A stretch of 64,000 nt of DNA from Betaproteobacteria bacterium. GTDB lineage: Bacteria; Pseudomonadota; Gammaproteobacteria; Burkholderiales; Usitatibacteraceae. The notes beneath the pieces were generated by a model, which saw nothing but the letters and a program-made list of their open reading frames with translations, had not been told where the DNA came from and ran no database searches. The DNA lies in the NCBI GenBank assembly GCA_016709665.1, contig JADJMI010000027.1, forward strand, positions 1 to 64,000, in the 5' to 3' direction. Made by a program: the position numbers and the translations under genes. Shown in pieces: positions 39,088-47,709 of the stretch (positions within the stretch are counted from its first letter, which is position 1; every line of letters begins with the position of its first letter).

Positions 39088-40127
39088 CCGCCCACGCGCT
39101 CCTGCTTGATGAGCCAGCGATCGCCCGACTTCACGAGTTTCAGGGTCTTCGTCGTGTTCGACTTGAGCGTGTCGGAGCGGTAGGCCTGGCGAACGACGGC
39201 CACGGCCTCGCCGCCGGATACCTTGACGGACTTGAACGCGAGGGTGACTTCGATCGTCTTCGGGCGCTCGATGCGCTCCGTGCGCTGCTTTTCCCACGCG
39301 GCACGCGCTTCGCCAGCCGGCGTCTCGAAGTCGTTGGCGTAGGCGGCCAAATAGCCCTTCACGTCCTTGGCGCTCCAGGCCCTGGCCCACGCCTCGAGCG
39401 CCGTGGTGACGGCCTGCCTGTCGTCGCCGCCTGCGGCGGCCGGCGTGGCCGTTTCGCCCTTGGCAGGCGCAACCTTGGCGGTTTCCGGCTTCGCGGGCTC
39501 GGCCTTGGGCGCCTCCGATTTCGCCGGAGCGCCTTTCGCGCCTTCCGTCTTCGCGGGTTCCGCCTTGCCGGAAGCCTTGGCGGGCTCCGGCTTGGTGCCC
39601 CGCTTCTCCGCGACGAAGATGTCCTTCACCATCGAGAGCTTGACCTGGGCGGTGGCGTTGTTCTTGTCGAGCTGCAGGGCGCGGTCGTAGGCGCGGCTCG
39701 CGAGCTGGGCGTAGATGTCGCCCAGATTCTCGTGCGCGGTCGCGTAGCTCGGGTGCGTGTGGATCGCGAGTTCGAGCGCCGACTTGGCCTTGTCGTAGTT
39801 TCCCAGCGAGGCGTAGAGCACCGCGAGGTTGTTGTACGGTTCGGGCAGTTCGGGAAAATCCTCGGTGAGGCCCGTGAACACCTGGATGGCCTCCTGCGTC
39901 TTCTTCTGCTCGGTGAGGACGAGCCCCTTCAGGAACCGTCCCTGGGGCTCCCGCGGCTGCACTTTCAGGTAGGCGTCGACCTTCTCGAGCGCGGGGCCGA
40001 GTTTTCCCTGCTGGTAGAGTTTCTGGGCCTCGCGGAGGTCATCGGCCGGAGCGCCCACGGCGGTGCCGGCGAACGCGAAGAACAGGATCGCGGCGGCGAA
40101 GGGGAGGCGCAAGGCTCGGGGCAGCAT
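39084..40127 (-). CDS. TPR periplasmic protein with C-terminal NTF2-like domain
   Basis: A 347-residue exported protein. The signal peptide ends near AVGAPADD. TPR repeats occupy about 25-170 (for example LYQQGKLGPALEKVDAYLK, PYNNLAVLYASLGNYDKAKS). A Lys/Pro/Ala-rich linker with repeated PAK/EPAK units follows (about 180-235). The end is an NTF2-like domain (about 238-347, LEAWARAWSAKDVKGYLAAY, GDRWLIKQE). ATG at 40127 was preferred to one 36 nt upstream because it starts the signal peptide. The stop overlaps the L,D-transpeptidase start. A scaffold role for the enzyme is inferred from coupling and the shared domain. Confidence 0.86.
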   Translation of the reverse strand: MLPRALRLPFAAAILFFAFAGTAVGAPADDLREAQKLYQQGKLGPALEKVDAYLKVQPREPQGRFLKGLVLTEQKKTQEAIQVFTGLTEDFPELPEPYNNLAVLYASLGNYDKAKSALELAIHTHPSYATAHENLGDIYAQLASRAYDRALQLDKNNATAQVKLSMVKDIFVAEKRGTKPEPAKASGKAEPAKTEGAKGAPAKSEAPKAEPAKPETAKVAPAKGETATPAAAGGDDRQAVTTALEAWARAWSAKDVKGYLAAYANDFETPAGEARAAWEKQRTERIERPKTIEVTLAFKSVKVSGGEAVAVVRQAYRSDTLKSNTTKTLKLVKSGDRWLIKQERVGG

Positions 40128-40376
40128 CGTGTTATAATTTGTTGAATTTAATGGAAAACACATTCTACCAACCTTGGGAGGCCTTCACAATCGGCTTCCC
40201 GTGCACGAGGGCCTCCCGGGCCCGGGTGCGACGCGCCTTCTGGAGCCGCTCCAGCGCATTGGCCGTGCGGTTCGCGTGTTGTTCCGTGCCCCCCCGCTAG
40301 CCACCTTTCCGCCCCGCCCGTTTCGACGGGCAAAACCCCGAACGCCCGAGACCGCCCGACGCGGCCCTCCGAGACC

Positions 40377-41771
40377 ATGACGCTTGCCATCCACAATTCC
40401 CTGTCGCGCCGCAAGGACCCCTTCGAACCCCTCGTGAAGGGCAAGGTGGGCCTCTACGTTTGCGGACCGACGGTCTACGACTTCATCCACGTCGGCAACG
40501 CGCGCACGTTCTCGGTCTTCGACCTGGTCGTGCGATGGCTGCGCGCGACCGGCTTCGAGGTCACCTACGTGCGCAACATCACCGACGTCGACGACAAGAT
40601 CATGGAGCGCGCCCGCGAGCGGGGCATCGACATCGACGAGCTGACCGAGACCACCACGGCGAACTTCCGGGCCGACTGCGCACGCCTGGGGCTGCTCGCG
40701 CCGGACGTCGAGCCGCGCGCCACGCGCTACATCGGCCCCATGCTCGATCTCATCGCGCACCTCGAATCGAAGGGGCTCGCCTACCGGGGAGCCAACGGCG
40801 ACGTGTTCTTCGCGGTGCGCGATTTTCCGGGATACGGCAAGCTGTCGCGCCGCAACCTCGACGACCTGCGCGCCGGCGAGCGCGTGGCGGTGGACGCCGC
40901 CAAGCGCGATCCTCTCGATTTCGTGCTCTGGAAGGCGGCGAAGCCCGGCGAGGTTTCCTGGCCCTCGGCGTTCGGTGCCGGACGCCCGGGTTGGCACATC
41001 GAATGCTCGGCCATGGCCGGGCGGGAGCTGGGCGAGACCATCGACCTGCACGGCGGCGGCTGGGACCTGCAGTTTCCCCATCACGAGAACGAGATCGCCC
41101 AGAGCGAAGGCGCCTCGGGCAAGCCGTTCGTGCGCTGCTGGATGCACGCCGCGTTCCTGAACATGGGCGACGAGAAGATGTCCAAGTCGCTCGGGAATTT
41201 CTTCACCGCGCGCGACATCCTGGACCGGCTCGACCCCGTGCAGGGCGGCGAACAGCTGCGCTTCTTCCTGCTTCGCGGGCACTACCGCAGCGAGGTCGCC
41301 TTCACGCGCGAGCATCTCGACGAGGCGGGCGCCACGCTCCGGGGCTTCTACACGGCCTTGCGCGAGGTGCCGCCGGCAGCCATCGCCATCGACTGGGCCG
41401 AGCCCCATGCCGCGCGCTTCCGCGCGGCGATGGAGGACGATTTCGACATGCCCGTCGCGCTGGCCGGGCTGCATGAGCTGCGCGCCGAGGTGAATCGCAC
41501 CCGATCGCCGCTGCTCGCCGGCTTGCTCAAGGCGCTGGGCGGGACGATCGGATTCCTGCAGGCGGACCCGGAGGCCTTCCTCAAGGGAGGCATTTCCGCC
41601 GGGATGGCCGGGGGCGATCAGCCCGATGTCGAAGCCCTCGTCGCCGAGCGGACTGCGGCCAAGAAGGCGAAGGATTTCGCCCGGGCCGACGCCATCCGCA
41701 GGGAGCTGGATGCGGCCGGGGTCGTCCTCGAGGACAAGCCCGGCGGGCTCACCGAATGGCGGAAGAAATGA
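40377..41771 (+). CDS. cysS: Cysteinyl-tRNA synthetase
   Basis: A 464-residue class I synthetase. The HIGH-type motif is HVGNART and the KMSKS motif is at 267-271. Zinc ligands are in VGLYVCGPTVYD, PGWHIECSAMA and FPHHENEIAQSE. The length is usual. The 250 nt upstream, to the divergent TPR gene, hold a perfect TATAAT at 40132 and an 8-bp inverted repeat (GGGAGGCC 40176-40183 / GGCCTCCC 40210-40217), neither of which I can tie firmly to expression. It converges on the substrate-binding protein gene 3 nt away. Confidence 0.97.
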   Translation: MTLAIHNSLSRRKDPFEPLVKGKVGLYVCGPTVYDFIHVGNARTFSVFDLVVRWLRATGFEVTYVRNITDVDDKIMERARERGIDIDELTETTTANFRADCARLGLLAPDVEPRATRYIGPMLDLIAHLESKGLAYRGANGDVFFAVRDFPGYGKLSRRNLDDLRAGERVAVDAAKRDPLDFVLWKAAKPGEVSWPSAFGAGRPGWHIECSAMAGRELGETIDLHGGGWDLQFPHHENEIAQSEGASGKPFVRCWMHAAFLNMGDEKMSKSLGNFFTARDILDRLDPVQGGEQLRFFLLRGHYRSEVAFTREHLDEAGATLRGFYTALREVPPAAIAIDWAEPHAARFRAAMEDDFDMPVALAGLHELRAEVNRTRSPLLAGLLKALGGTIGFLQADPEAFLKGGISAGMAGGDQPDVEALVAERTAAKKAKDFARADAIRRELDAAGVVLEDKPGGLTEWRKK

Positions 41772-41774
41772 CCG

Positions 41775-42890
41775 CTAGCGAACGAACTTCTGGTCCCGCG
41801 AGATGATCGTGAGGTCGACGAAGCGCGAACCGCTGCGGTTGTCCGGCCCGTACGAGACCTTGAAGCCGCCGACGTCGTAAGCGTCGAGCGATTCCATCGC
41901 CTTCATGAAGCCCTCGCGGGTGAGGTTCTTGCCCGCGCGCCGAAGCCCTTCCACCGCGACCTTGGCGGCGATGTAGCCTTCCAGCGTGCCGAAGCCCGGC
42001 TCGGCCTTGGCTGCCGCAATGAGCGCCCGGTACTCCTTCACGACCGGCACGGAAGAATCCCAGGGGAAGGGAACGACCTGCGATATCTGGACGCCGCGGC
42101 CTTCCTTGTCCAGTTCCTTCGCCAGTGCCTTGCTGCCCACGAAGGAGACGTTCCAGAAGGTGGGGTTCGAGCCGGCGGCCTTCATTTCCTTGATGAAGGC
42201 CGCGCACGACTTGTAGGCGCTGATCATCACGATCGCCTGCGGCTGGGCCTTCACCATCGTCGCGACGGCCGCCTTCACCTCGACGGTGTTGCGTTCGACG
42301 GTGCCCTTCGCGGCGATCTCGATGCCGCGCTTCTTGAGTGCCCGCTCGACGCCCGCGAGGCCGGCCTGGCCATAGGCGTCGTTCTGGTAGAACACGGCGA
42401 TCTTGTTCACGCTCATGGCCGTGAGGTGCTGCACGATCGCCTCGGTCTCGTCGTAGTAGCTCGCCCGGACATTGAAGACGTAGCGGTTGACGGGATTGCG
42501 CAGGAGTTCGGCGCCGGTGAAGGGGCCGACGAACGGCACCTTCGCCTCGGTGAAGATCGGCATCGAGGCGGCGGAGGTCGGGGTGCCGACATAGCCGAAG
42601 AGGGCGAAGACCTTGTCCTCGTTGATGAGCTTCTTCGTGTTCTCGGCGGCGCGCGTGGACTCGTAGCCGTCATCCAGCGTCTTGAGCACCACCTTGCGGC
42701 CGTTCACCCCGCCCTTCGCGTTCATCGCGTTGAAGTAGAGCGAGGCGCCGAGCTGCATGTCCTTGCCGAGTTCCTCGGCGGGACCCGACAGGGCGACAGA
42801 CTGGCCCAGGACGACCTGCGTGTCAGTGACCCCCTGCGCATGCGCGGCGAAGGCGGTGGCGAGGGCAATCGACGAAAGGATGCGTCGCAT
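41775..42890 (-). CDS. Branched-chain amino-acid-type ABC substrate-binding protein (LivK-like)
   Basis: A 371-residue periplasmic binding protein of the type I (Leu/Ile/Val-binding) fold. The signal peptide is MRRILSSIALATAFAAHAQG; then VVLGQSVALSGPAEELGKDMQLGASLYF, IFTEAKVPFVGPFTGAELLR, YQNDAYGQAGL and TLEGYIAAKVAVEGLRRAG are typical. No permease or ATPase gene is adjacent, so this is an orphan binding protein. Betaproteobacteria often have many such orphans and the ligand cannot be predicted. It shares no obvious operon with dnaJ, 121 nt upstream. Confidence 0.9.
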   Translation of the reverse strand: MRRILSSIALATAFAAHAQGVTDTQVVLGQSVALSGPAEELGKDMQLGASLYFNAMNAKGGVNGRKVVLKTLDDGYESTRAAENTKKLINEDKVFALFGYVGTPTSAASMPIFTEAKVPFVGPFTGAELLRNPVNRYVFNVRASYYDETEAIVQHLTAMSVNKIAVFYQNDAYGQAGLAGVERALKKRGIEIAAKGTVERNTVEVKAAVATMVKAQPQAIVMISAYKSCAAFIKEMKAAGSNPTFWNVSFVGSKALAKELDKEGRGVQISQVVPFPWDSSVPVVKEYRALIAAAKAEPGFGTLEGYIAAKVAVEGLRRAGKNLTREGFMKAMESLDAYDVGGFKVSYGPDNRSGSRFVDLTIISRDQKFVR

Positions 42891-43011
42891 GCGGTGTCTC
42901 CCCGGTTCTCGGTCTTGGTTCGCGCCATGATAGCGCGCACGGGACGGGCCGGGGAGGGCCGGGCGACCGGCGGCGCCAATGGGCCCCCGGGCGGCGTCGG
43001 CGCCCCGGGAG

Positions 43012-44142
43012 CTAGCTGGCGAAGAAGGTCCGGACCTTGTCCATGAACGACTTGGCCCGGGGGTTGTGACGGTCGCCGTCCTTGCGGTTGATCTCCTCGA
43101 GTTCGCGCAGGAGCTCGCGCTGGCGATCGGTGAGGCGCACGGGCGTCTCCACGACGATCTCGCACAGCAGGTCCCCGGGGGCCGAGGATCGCACGCCCTT
43201 GATGCCCTTGCCGCGCAGGCGAAGGACCTGGCCCGTCTGGGTTTCCGCGGCGATCTTCACCTTGGCCTGGCCGTCGAGCGTCGGGATCTCGATCTCGCCG
43301 CCGAGCGCCGCCGTCGTGAAGCTGATCGGCATCTCGCAGTGCAGGTCGTCGCCGTCGCGCTGGAAGACGCCGTGCTCCTTGAGGTGGATCACCACGTAGA
43401 GGTCGCCCGGCGGGCCGCCGTTCACGCCGGCCTCGCCCTCGCCGCCCAGGCGGATCCGGTCGCCTTCGTCGATGCCCGCGGGGATCTTCACCGAGAGCGT
43501 CTTGTGGTGCTTCACGCGCCCGGCGCCCTTGCAGGCCGTGCAGGGATCCGAGACCATCTTGCCCGAGCCGTGGCAGGTGGGGCAGGTCTGCTGGACCGAG
43601 AAGAAGCCCTGGGAGAGGCGGACGTTGCCCTGGCCGCCGCAGGTCGAGCAGGTCTTGGGCTGGGTGCCGGGCCTGGAACCGGTGCCGTGGCAGGTATCGC
43701 AATTCTCGAGGGTCGGAATGCGGATCTTGGTCTCGGTGCCGCGCGCGGCCTGCTCGAGCGTCACCTCGAGGTTGTAGCGCAGGTCGGCGCCGCGGTAGAC
43801 GTTGGAGCGTCCGCGCGCGCCGCCGAAGATGTCCCCGAAGATGTCCCCGAAGGCCTCGGCGAAGCCACCGAAGCCCTCGCCGCCGCCCGCGCCGCCCATG
43901 CCGCCCATCTGCGGGTTCACGCCGGCATGGCCGTAGGCGTCGTAGGCGCGCCGCTTCTCCGGCTCCGAGAGCATCTCGTAGGCTTCCTTCGCCTCCTTGA
44001 ACTTGTCCTCGGACTCCTTGCTGTCGGGGTTCCTGTCGGGGTGGAACTTCATGGCGAGCTTGCGATAGGCCTTCTTGATGTCCTCCTCGGAGGCATCCCG
44101 GTTCACGCCCAGCACTTCGTAGTAATCGCGCTTCGTCGCCAT
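43012..44142 (-). CDS. dnaJ: Chaperone DnaJ (Hsp40)
   Basis: A 376-residue type I J-protein that stimulates DnaK ATPase and delivers substrates. Order: J domain with HPD at 34-36, a G/F-rich linker (about 75-125, GGMGGAGGGEGFGGFAEAFG), four zinc-binding CxxCxGxG repeats (CDTCHGTG, CSTCGGQG, CPTCHGSG, CTACKGAG), and the substrate-binding C-terminal domains. It is the third gene of grpE–dnaK–dnaJ; a hairpin lies between dnaK and dnaJ. Confidence 0.97.
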   Translation of the reverse strand: MATKRDYYEVLGVNRDASEEDIKKAYRKLAMKFHPDRNPDSKESEDKFKEAKEAYEMLSEPEKRRAYDAYGHAGVNPQMGGMGGAGGGEGFGGFAEAFGDIFGDIFGGARGRSNVYRGADLRYNLEVTLEQAARGTETKIRIPTLENCDTCHGTGSRPGTQPKTCSTCGGQGNVRLSQGFFSVQQTCPTCHGSGKMVSDPCTACKGAGRVKHHKTLSVKIPAGIDEGDRIRLGGEGEAGVNGGPPGDLYVVIHLKEHGVFQRDGDDLHCEMPISFTTAALGGEIEIPTLDGQAKVKIAAETQTGQVLRLRGKGIKGVRSSAPGDLLCEIVVETPVRLTDRQRELLRELEEINRKDGDRHNPRAKSFMDKVRTFFAS

Positions 44143-44170
44143 GGTCTTCCCGAATCCTGCAATGCGGAAA

Positions 44171-44203
44171 GGGGTGAAGGGAGCCGCGAGCCCCCTTCAC
44201 CCC
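44171..44203 (-). terminator. Hairpin between dnaK and dnaJ (attenuator or processing stem)
   Basis: An 11-bp perfect inverted repeat, GGGGTGAAGGG (44171-44181) with CCCTTCACCCC (44193-44203), and an 11-nt loop. On the minus strand it is followed by TTTCC only, so termination would be weak. It could lower dnaJ expression relative to dnaK or mark an RNA-processing site. Confidence 0.5.
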
Positions 44204-44228
44204 CCGTTTCGATCGAGGGCGAGGGCCC

Positions 44229-46183
44229 TCAAGCCGGCTTCTTGTCCTTCACTTCGGTGTACTCCGCATCGACGACGTTTCCGTCGTCCTTGCCTCCCTT
44301 GGCCGGGCCCGCGCCGGGGGCCTCGCCGCCCGGCGCCGCACCGCCGCCGGCCGGCGCCTGGGCGGCCTGTTCGGCATAGACCTTCTCGCCGAGCTTCTGG
44401 GCCGCGGTCGCGAGCGTTTCCGTCTTCGCCTCGAGCGTGGCCTTGTCGCCTTCCTTCAGAACGGCCTCGAGGTCCTTGGCCGCCTCGTCGATCTTCGCCC
44501 GCTCGGCCGCATCGAGCTTGTCGCCGTGCTCGGCCAGCGACTTCTTGACCGAATGCAGGAGCTGGTCGGCCTGGTTGCGGGCCTGCACCGTCTCCAGGAG
44601 GCGCTTGTCCTCGTCGGCGTGGGCCTCGGCGTCCTTCACCATGCGCTGGATCTCGGATTCGGCGAGGCCGGAGTTCGCCTTGATGGTGATCTTCGCCTCC
44701 TTGGAGGTCGCCTTGTCCTTGGCGAGACGTGCAGGATGCCGTTCGCGTCGATGTCGAACGTCACCTCGATCTGCGGCATGCCGCGCGGGGCGGGCGCGAT
44801 GCCCTCGAGGTTGAACTGGCCCAGGCTCTTGTTGCCCGAGGACACGTCGCGCTCGCCCTGCAGCACGTGGATCGTGACGGCGCCCTGGTTGTCCTCGGCG
44901 GTGGAGAACACCTGCTGCGCCTTGGTGGGCACCGTGGTGTTCTTCTTGATGAGCTTGGTCATGACCCCGCCGAGCGTCTCGATGCCGAGCGAGAGCGGCG
45001 TCACGTCGAGCAGCAGCACGTCCTTCACGTCGCCCTGCAGCACGCCGCCCTGGATCGCCGCGCCGACGGCCACCGCCTCGTCCGGGTTCACGTCCTTGCG
45101 CGGCTCCTTGCCGAAGAACTCGCGCACCTTGTCCTGCACCTTGGGCATGCGCGTCATGCCGCCCACGAGGATCACGTCGGCGATGTCGGCGACCTTCACG
45201 CCCGCGTCCTTGATGGCGATCCGGCACGGCTCGATGGTCTTCTCGATGAGATCCTCCACCAGCGCCTCGAGCTTGGCGCGGGTGATCTTCATCGTGAGGT
45301 GGGACGGCGCGCCGTTCGCCATGGCGATGTACGGCTCGTTGATCTCCGTCTGCTGTCCCGAGGACAGCTCGATCTTGGCGCGCTCGGCGGCCATCTTCAC
45401 GCGCTGCAGGGCGATCGGGTCCTTCGACAGGTCGATGCCCGACTGCTTGCGGAATTCCTCGACGATGTAGTCGATGAGGCGCTGGTCGAAGTCCTCGCCG
45501 CCCAGGAACGTGTCGCCGTTGGTCGAGAGCACCTCGAACTGGTGCTCGCCGTCGATCTCCGCGATCTCGATGATCGAGATGTCGAAGGTGCCGCCACCCA
45601 GGTCGTAGACCGCGATCTTGCGGTCGCCTTCCTTCTTGTCCAGGCCGAAGGCGAGGGCGGCCGCGGTGGGCTCGTTGATGATGCGCTTCACCTCGAGGCC
45701 GGCGATGCGGCCCGCGTCCTTGGTGGCCTGGCGCTGCGAGTCGTTGAAGTAGGCGGGCACCGTGATCACGGCTTCCGTGACCGGCTCGCCCAGGTAGTCC
45801 TCGGCCGTCTTCTTCATCTTGCGCAGCACCTCGGCCGAGACCTGCGGCGGGGCGATCTTGCGCCCGCGCGCCTCGACCCAGGCGTCGCCGTTGTCGGCCT
45901 TGGCGATGGCGTAGGGCATGAGGTTGATGTCCTTCTGGACTTCCTTCTCCTCGAACCGGCGGCCGATGAGGCGCTTGACGGCGTAGAGGGTGTTCTTCGC
46001 GTTGGTCACCGCCTGGCGCTTGGCCGGGGCACCGACGAGGATCTCGTCGTTGTCCGCGTACGCGACGATGGAGGGCGTCGTGCGCGCGCCCTCGCTGTTC
46101 TCGATGACCTTGGGCTTGCCGCCCTCCATGATGGCCACGCAGGAGTTGGTGGTGCCCAGGTCGATGCCGATGATCTTTGCCAT
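44229..46183 (-). CDS. dnaK: Chaperone DnaK (Hsp70), frameshifted as sequenced
   Basis: The Hsp70 chaperone: nucleotide-binding domain (start IGIDLGTTNSCVAIMEG, AVITVPAYFNDSQRQATKDAG, VYDLGGGTFDISI), substrate-binding domain and C-terminal lid, ending in NVVDAEYTEVKD. The first frame is intact through FDIDANGILHVS, then turns to nonsense. The rest of the family sequence (AKDKATSKEAKITI onward) is in another frame from 44725 down. Restoring one C in the plus-strand GGCGAG at 44721-44726 (GGCCGAG) rejoins it as a 651-residue protein. DnaK is central to proteostasis and its flanking genes are intact, so a sequence error is likelier than loss. Confidence 0.95.
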
Positions 46184-46252
46184 AGTCGGTATTCCTCGAT
46201 GTCGCGTTTTACCGGATTGCTCAACAACAAGTAGGGGTCGGGGCGGCTTTCT

Positions 46253-46815
46253 TCAAGCGGCCGGCGCGCCGTCCGGGGGGGCTTCCGCCGGCGGAGCGCT
46301 GCGCTCCCGGGCGACCACCACGAGTGCCGGACGGATCACCCGGTCGTGCAGTCGGTAGCCCTTCTGGACCACCGCCACCACCGTGCCCGGCGGATCGTCG
46401 GACTCGAGTTGGCTGATGGCCTGGTGCCGGTGCGGATCGAAGCGTTCGCCGGCCGGAGCGATCTCGGCGAGGGACGCCTTGTCGAAGGCGGCGGTGAGCT
46501 GCCGGCCCGTGATGGAGACACCCTCGCGCAGGGACTCGACCGTCGCCGCCTCGATCGCCAGGGCGGCTTCCAGGCTGTCGCGAACCGGCAGCAGCGTCGC
46601 CGCGAAGCTTTCCAGCGCGAACTTGTGGGCGCGGGTCACGTCCTCGGCGGCGCGACGGCGGATGTTCTCGGTCTCGGCCTTGGCCCGCAGGAAGTCTTCC
46701 TTGAGGCGCTCGATCTCGGCGCGAGCGGAGGCGAGCGTGCCTTCCAGGTCCGGCTGGGCGGCGTCCGGGACGGGGGCACGGCAGCCTCGGCGGCGCCGTT
46801 GGGGGTATCCGACAC
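46253..46815 (-). CDS. grpE: Nucleotide exchange factor GrpE, frameshifted near the start as sequenced
   Basis: The GrpE exchange factor for DnaK. The body reads PDLEGTLASARAEIERLKED (coiled coil), AKAETENIRRRAAEDVTRAH, LLPVRDSLEAAL and FDPHRHQAISQLES, and ends with VVQKGYRLHDRVIRPALVVVA. The proper start is GTG at 46815, preceded by AGGGAG and giving MSDTPNGAAEAAVPP. It is out of frame with the body because of a five-base G run on the plus strand at 46772-46776; six bases would join them as a 187-residue protein. The frame as read instead opens upstream with unrelated residues. A sigma-32 promoter lies 35 nt before the GTG. Confidence 0.9.
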
Positions 46816-46849
46816 GATTTTCTCCCTCGAATGGGCTGTTCGCGGGCAG

Positions 46850-46877
46850 AAATGGGGACCGGATGGCGTTTTTCAAC
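46850..46877 (-). promoter_or_regulatory. Sigma-32 heat-shock promoter for grpE-dnaK-dnaJ
   Basis: On the minus strand GTTGAAA, a 13-nt spacer and CCCCATTT form a near-perfect match to the heat-shock consensus CTTGAAA–N11-15–CCCCATNT. The predicted start site is about 27 nt before the grpE GTG. This implies RpoH control of the chaperone operon. The CIRCE operator of HrcA (TTAGCACTC-N9-GAGTGCTAA) is not present here. Confidence 0.85.
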
Positions 46878-46922
46878 CCCGATCGGGGGCATTCCGGTCC
46901 GGGCGAGACGATTTCGGGCTCA

Positions 46923-46938
46923 GTTGACTCAGGTCAAC
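46923..46938 (+). promoter_or_regulatory. FNR/Anr-type palindromic site upstream of ompW
   Basis: GTTGAC-TCAG-GTCAAC is a perfect 6-bp palindrome around a 4-nt spacer, with the FNR/CRP-family form TTGAy-N4-rTCAA. It is centred 76 nt before the ompW ATG, and lies in the same intergenic region as the grpE promoter on the other strand. OmpW is FNR-regulated in E. coli. The -10 box that should follow is weak by eye. Confidence 0.55.
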
Positions 46939-47006
46939 CGATTCCCGAAGGCGGGAACGAAACTCGCAGCTGAATGCATTCCGTCACCCCAGCCCCTGGA
47001 GAACCC

Positions 47007-47654
47007 ATGAAAAAAACGACTCTCGCCCTCCTCGCCGCCGCCGTCGCCGGTACGTTCGCGCTGCCGGCCGCCGCCGCCGAACCGAACCCCTGGATGGTGC
47101 GCGTGCGCGCCCTCTACATGGAGACGGCCGACAAGTCCGAGGCCATTCCGTCCCTCGGCGTCGCCGCCAACGACATCACCGTGAACAGCAAGTGGTTCCC
47201 GGAAGTCGACATTTCCTACTTCTTCACCAAGAACGTCGCCGCCGAACTCGTCCTCACCTATCCGCAGAAGCACGAAGTGACGGTGGAAGACAGCGTCCTG
47301 GGCGGCCCGATCACGATCGGCACGTTCAAGCACCTGCCGCCGACCCTGTCGCTGCAGTACCACTTCAACCCGGACGGGGACTTCCGCCCGTACGTGGGCG
47401 CGGGCGTGAACTTCACCTTCATCATGGACGACAACCTGTCGATCCCGGGCGTGGGCGACCTGAAGCTCGACAGCAACAGCGTCGGCGCGTCCTACGGCGC
47501 GGGTTTCGACTTCAAGCTCGCCAAGAACACCTACCTCAACGTCGACCTGAAGAAGGTGTACATCGGCAGCGACGTGAAGCTGAACGGCGCCAAGGTGAGC
47601 TCGGTCAAGGTCGACCCGCTCCTGTGGTCCGTCGGCCTGGGCTGGCGCTTCTAG
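47007..47654 (+). CDS. ompW: OmpW-family outer-membrane beta-barrel protein
   Basis: A 215-residue precursor with a signal peptide (MKKTTLALLAAAVAGTFALPAAAA) and an eight-strand barrel. Family landmarks: NPWMVRVRALYM, FPEVDISYFFTKNVAAELVL, HLPPTLSLQYHF, FRPYVGAGVNFTF and the terminal VDPLLWSVGLGWRF ending in aromatic Phe, the BAM signal. OmpW barrels form narrow hydrophobic channels. ATG at 47007 follows GGAG; an earlier in-frame ATG at 46974 would spoil the signal peptide. It is transcribed away from grpE and ends at a strong terminator. Confidence 0.93.
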   Translation: MKKTTLALLAAAVAGTFALPAAAAEPNPWMVRVRALYMETADKSEAIPSLGVAANDITVNSKWFPEVDISYFFTKNVAAELVLTYPQKHEVTVEDSVLGGPITIGTFKHLPPTLSLQYHFNPDGDFRPYVGAGVNFTFIMDDNLSIPGVGDLKLDSNSVGASYGAGFDFKLAKNTYLNVDLKKVYIGSDVKLNGAKVSSVKVDPLLWSVGLGWRF

Positions 47655-47676
47655 TCCCGGCGAATCGCGGCATCGC

Positions 47677-47708
47677 GAAGGCCCGGCGGGCGAGCCCGCC
47701 GGGCCTTC
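47677..47708 (+). terminator. Bidirectional terminator between ompW and the holin-family gene
   Basis: A perfect 14-bp stem, GAAGGCCCGGCGGG (47677-47690) and CCCGCCGGGCCTTC (47695-47708), with a CGAG tetraloop. It lies between convergent genes and can serve both strands, although the T tract is short. It ends 2 nt before the stop of the minus-strand gene. Confidence 0.85.
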
Positions 47709-47709
47709 G

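Noticed and set aside
40128..40376. Promoter or riboswitch for cysS based on TATAAT at 40132 and an 8-bp inverted repeat at 40176-40217.
   Set aside because: No matching -35 box, the repeat has a 26-nt loop and no known leader motif; the evidence is too weak for a feature.
44229..46183. Programmed ribosomal frameshifting in dnaK.
   Set aside because: No slippery heptamer or downstream structure is evident at the site, and five other genes show the same kind of one-base loss, so a common technical cause is simpler.
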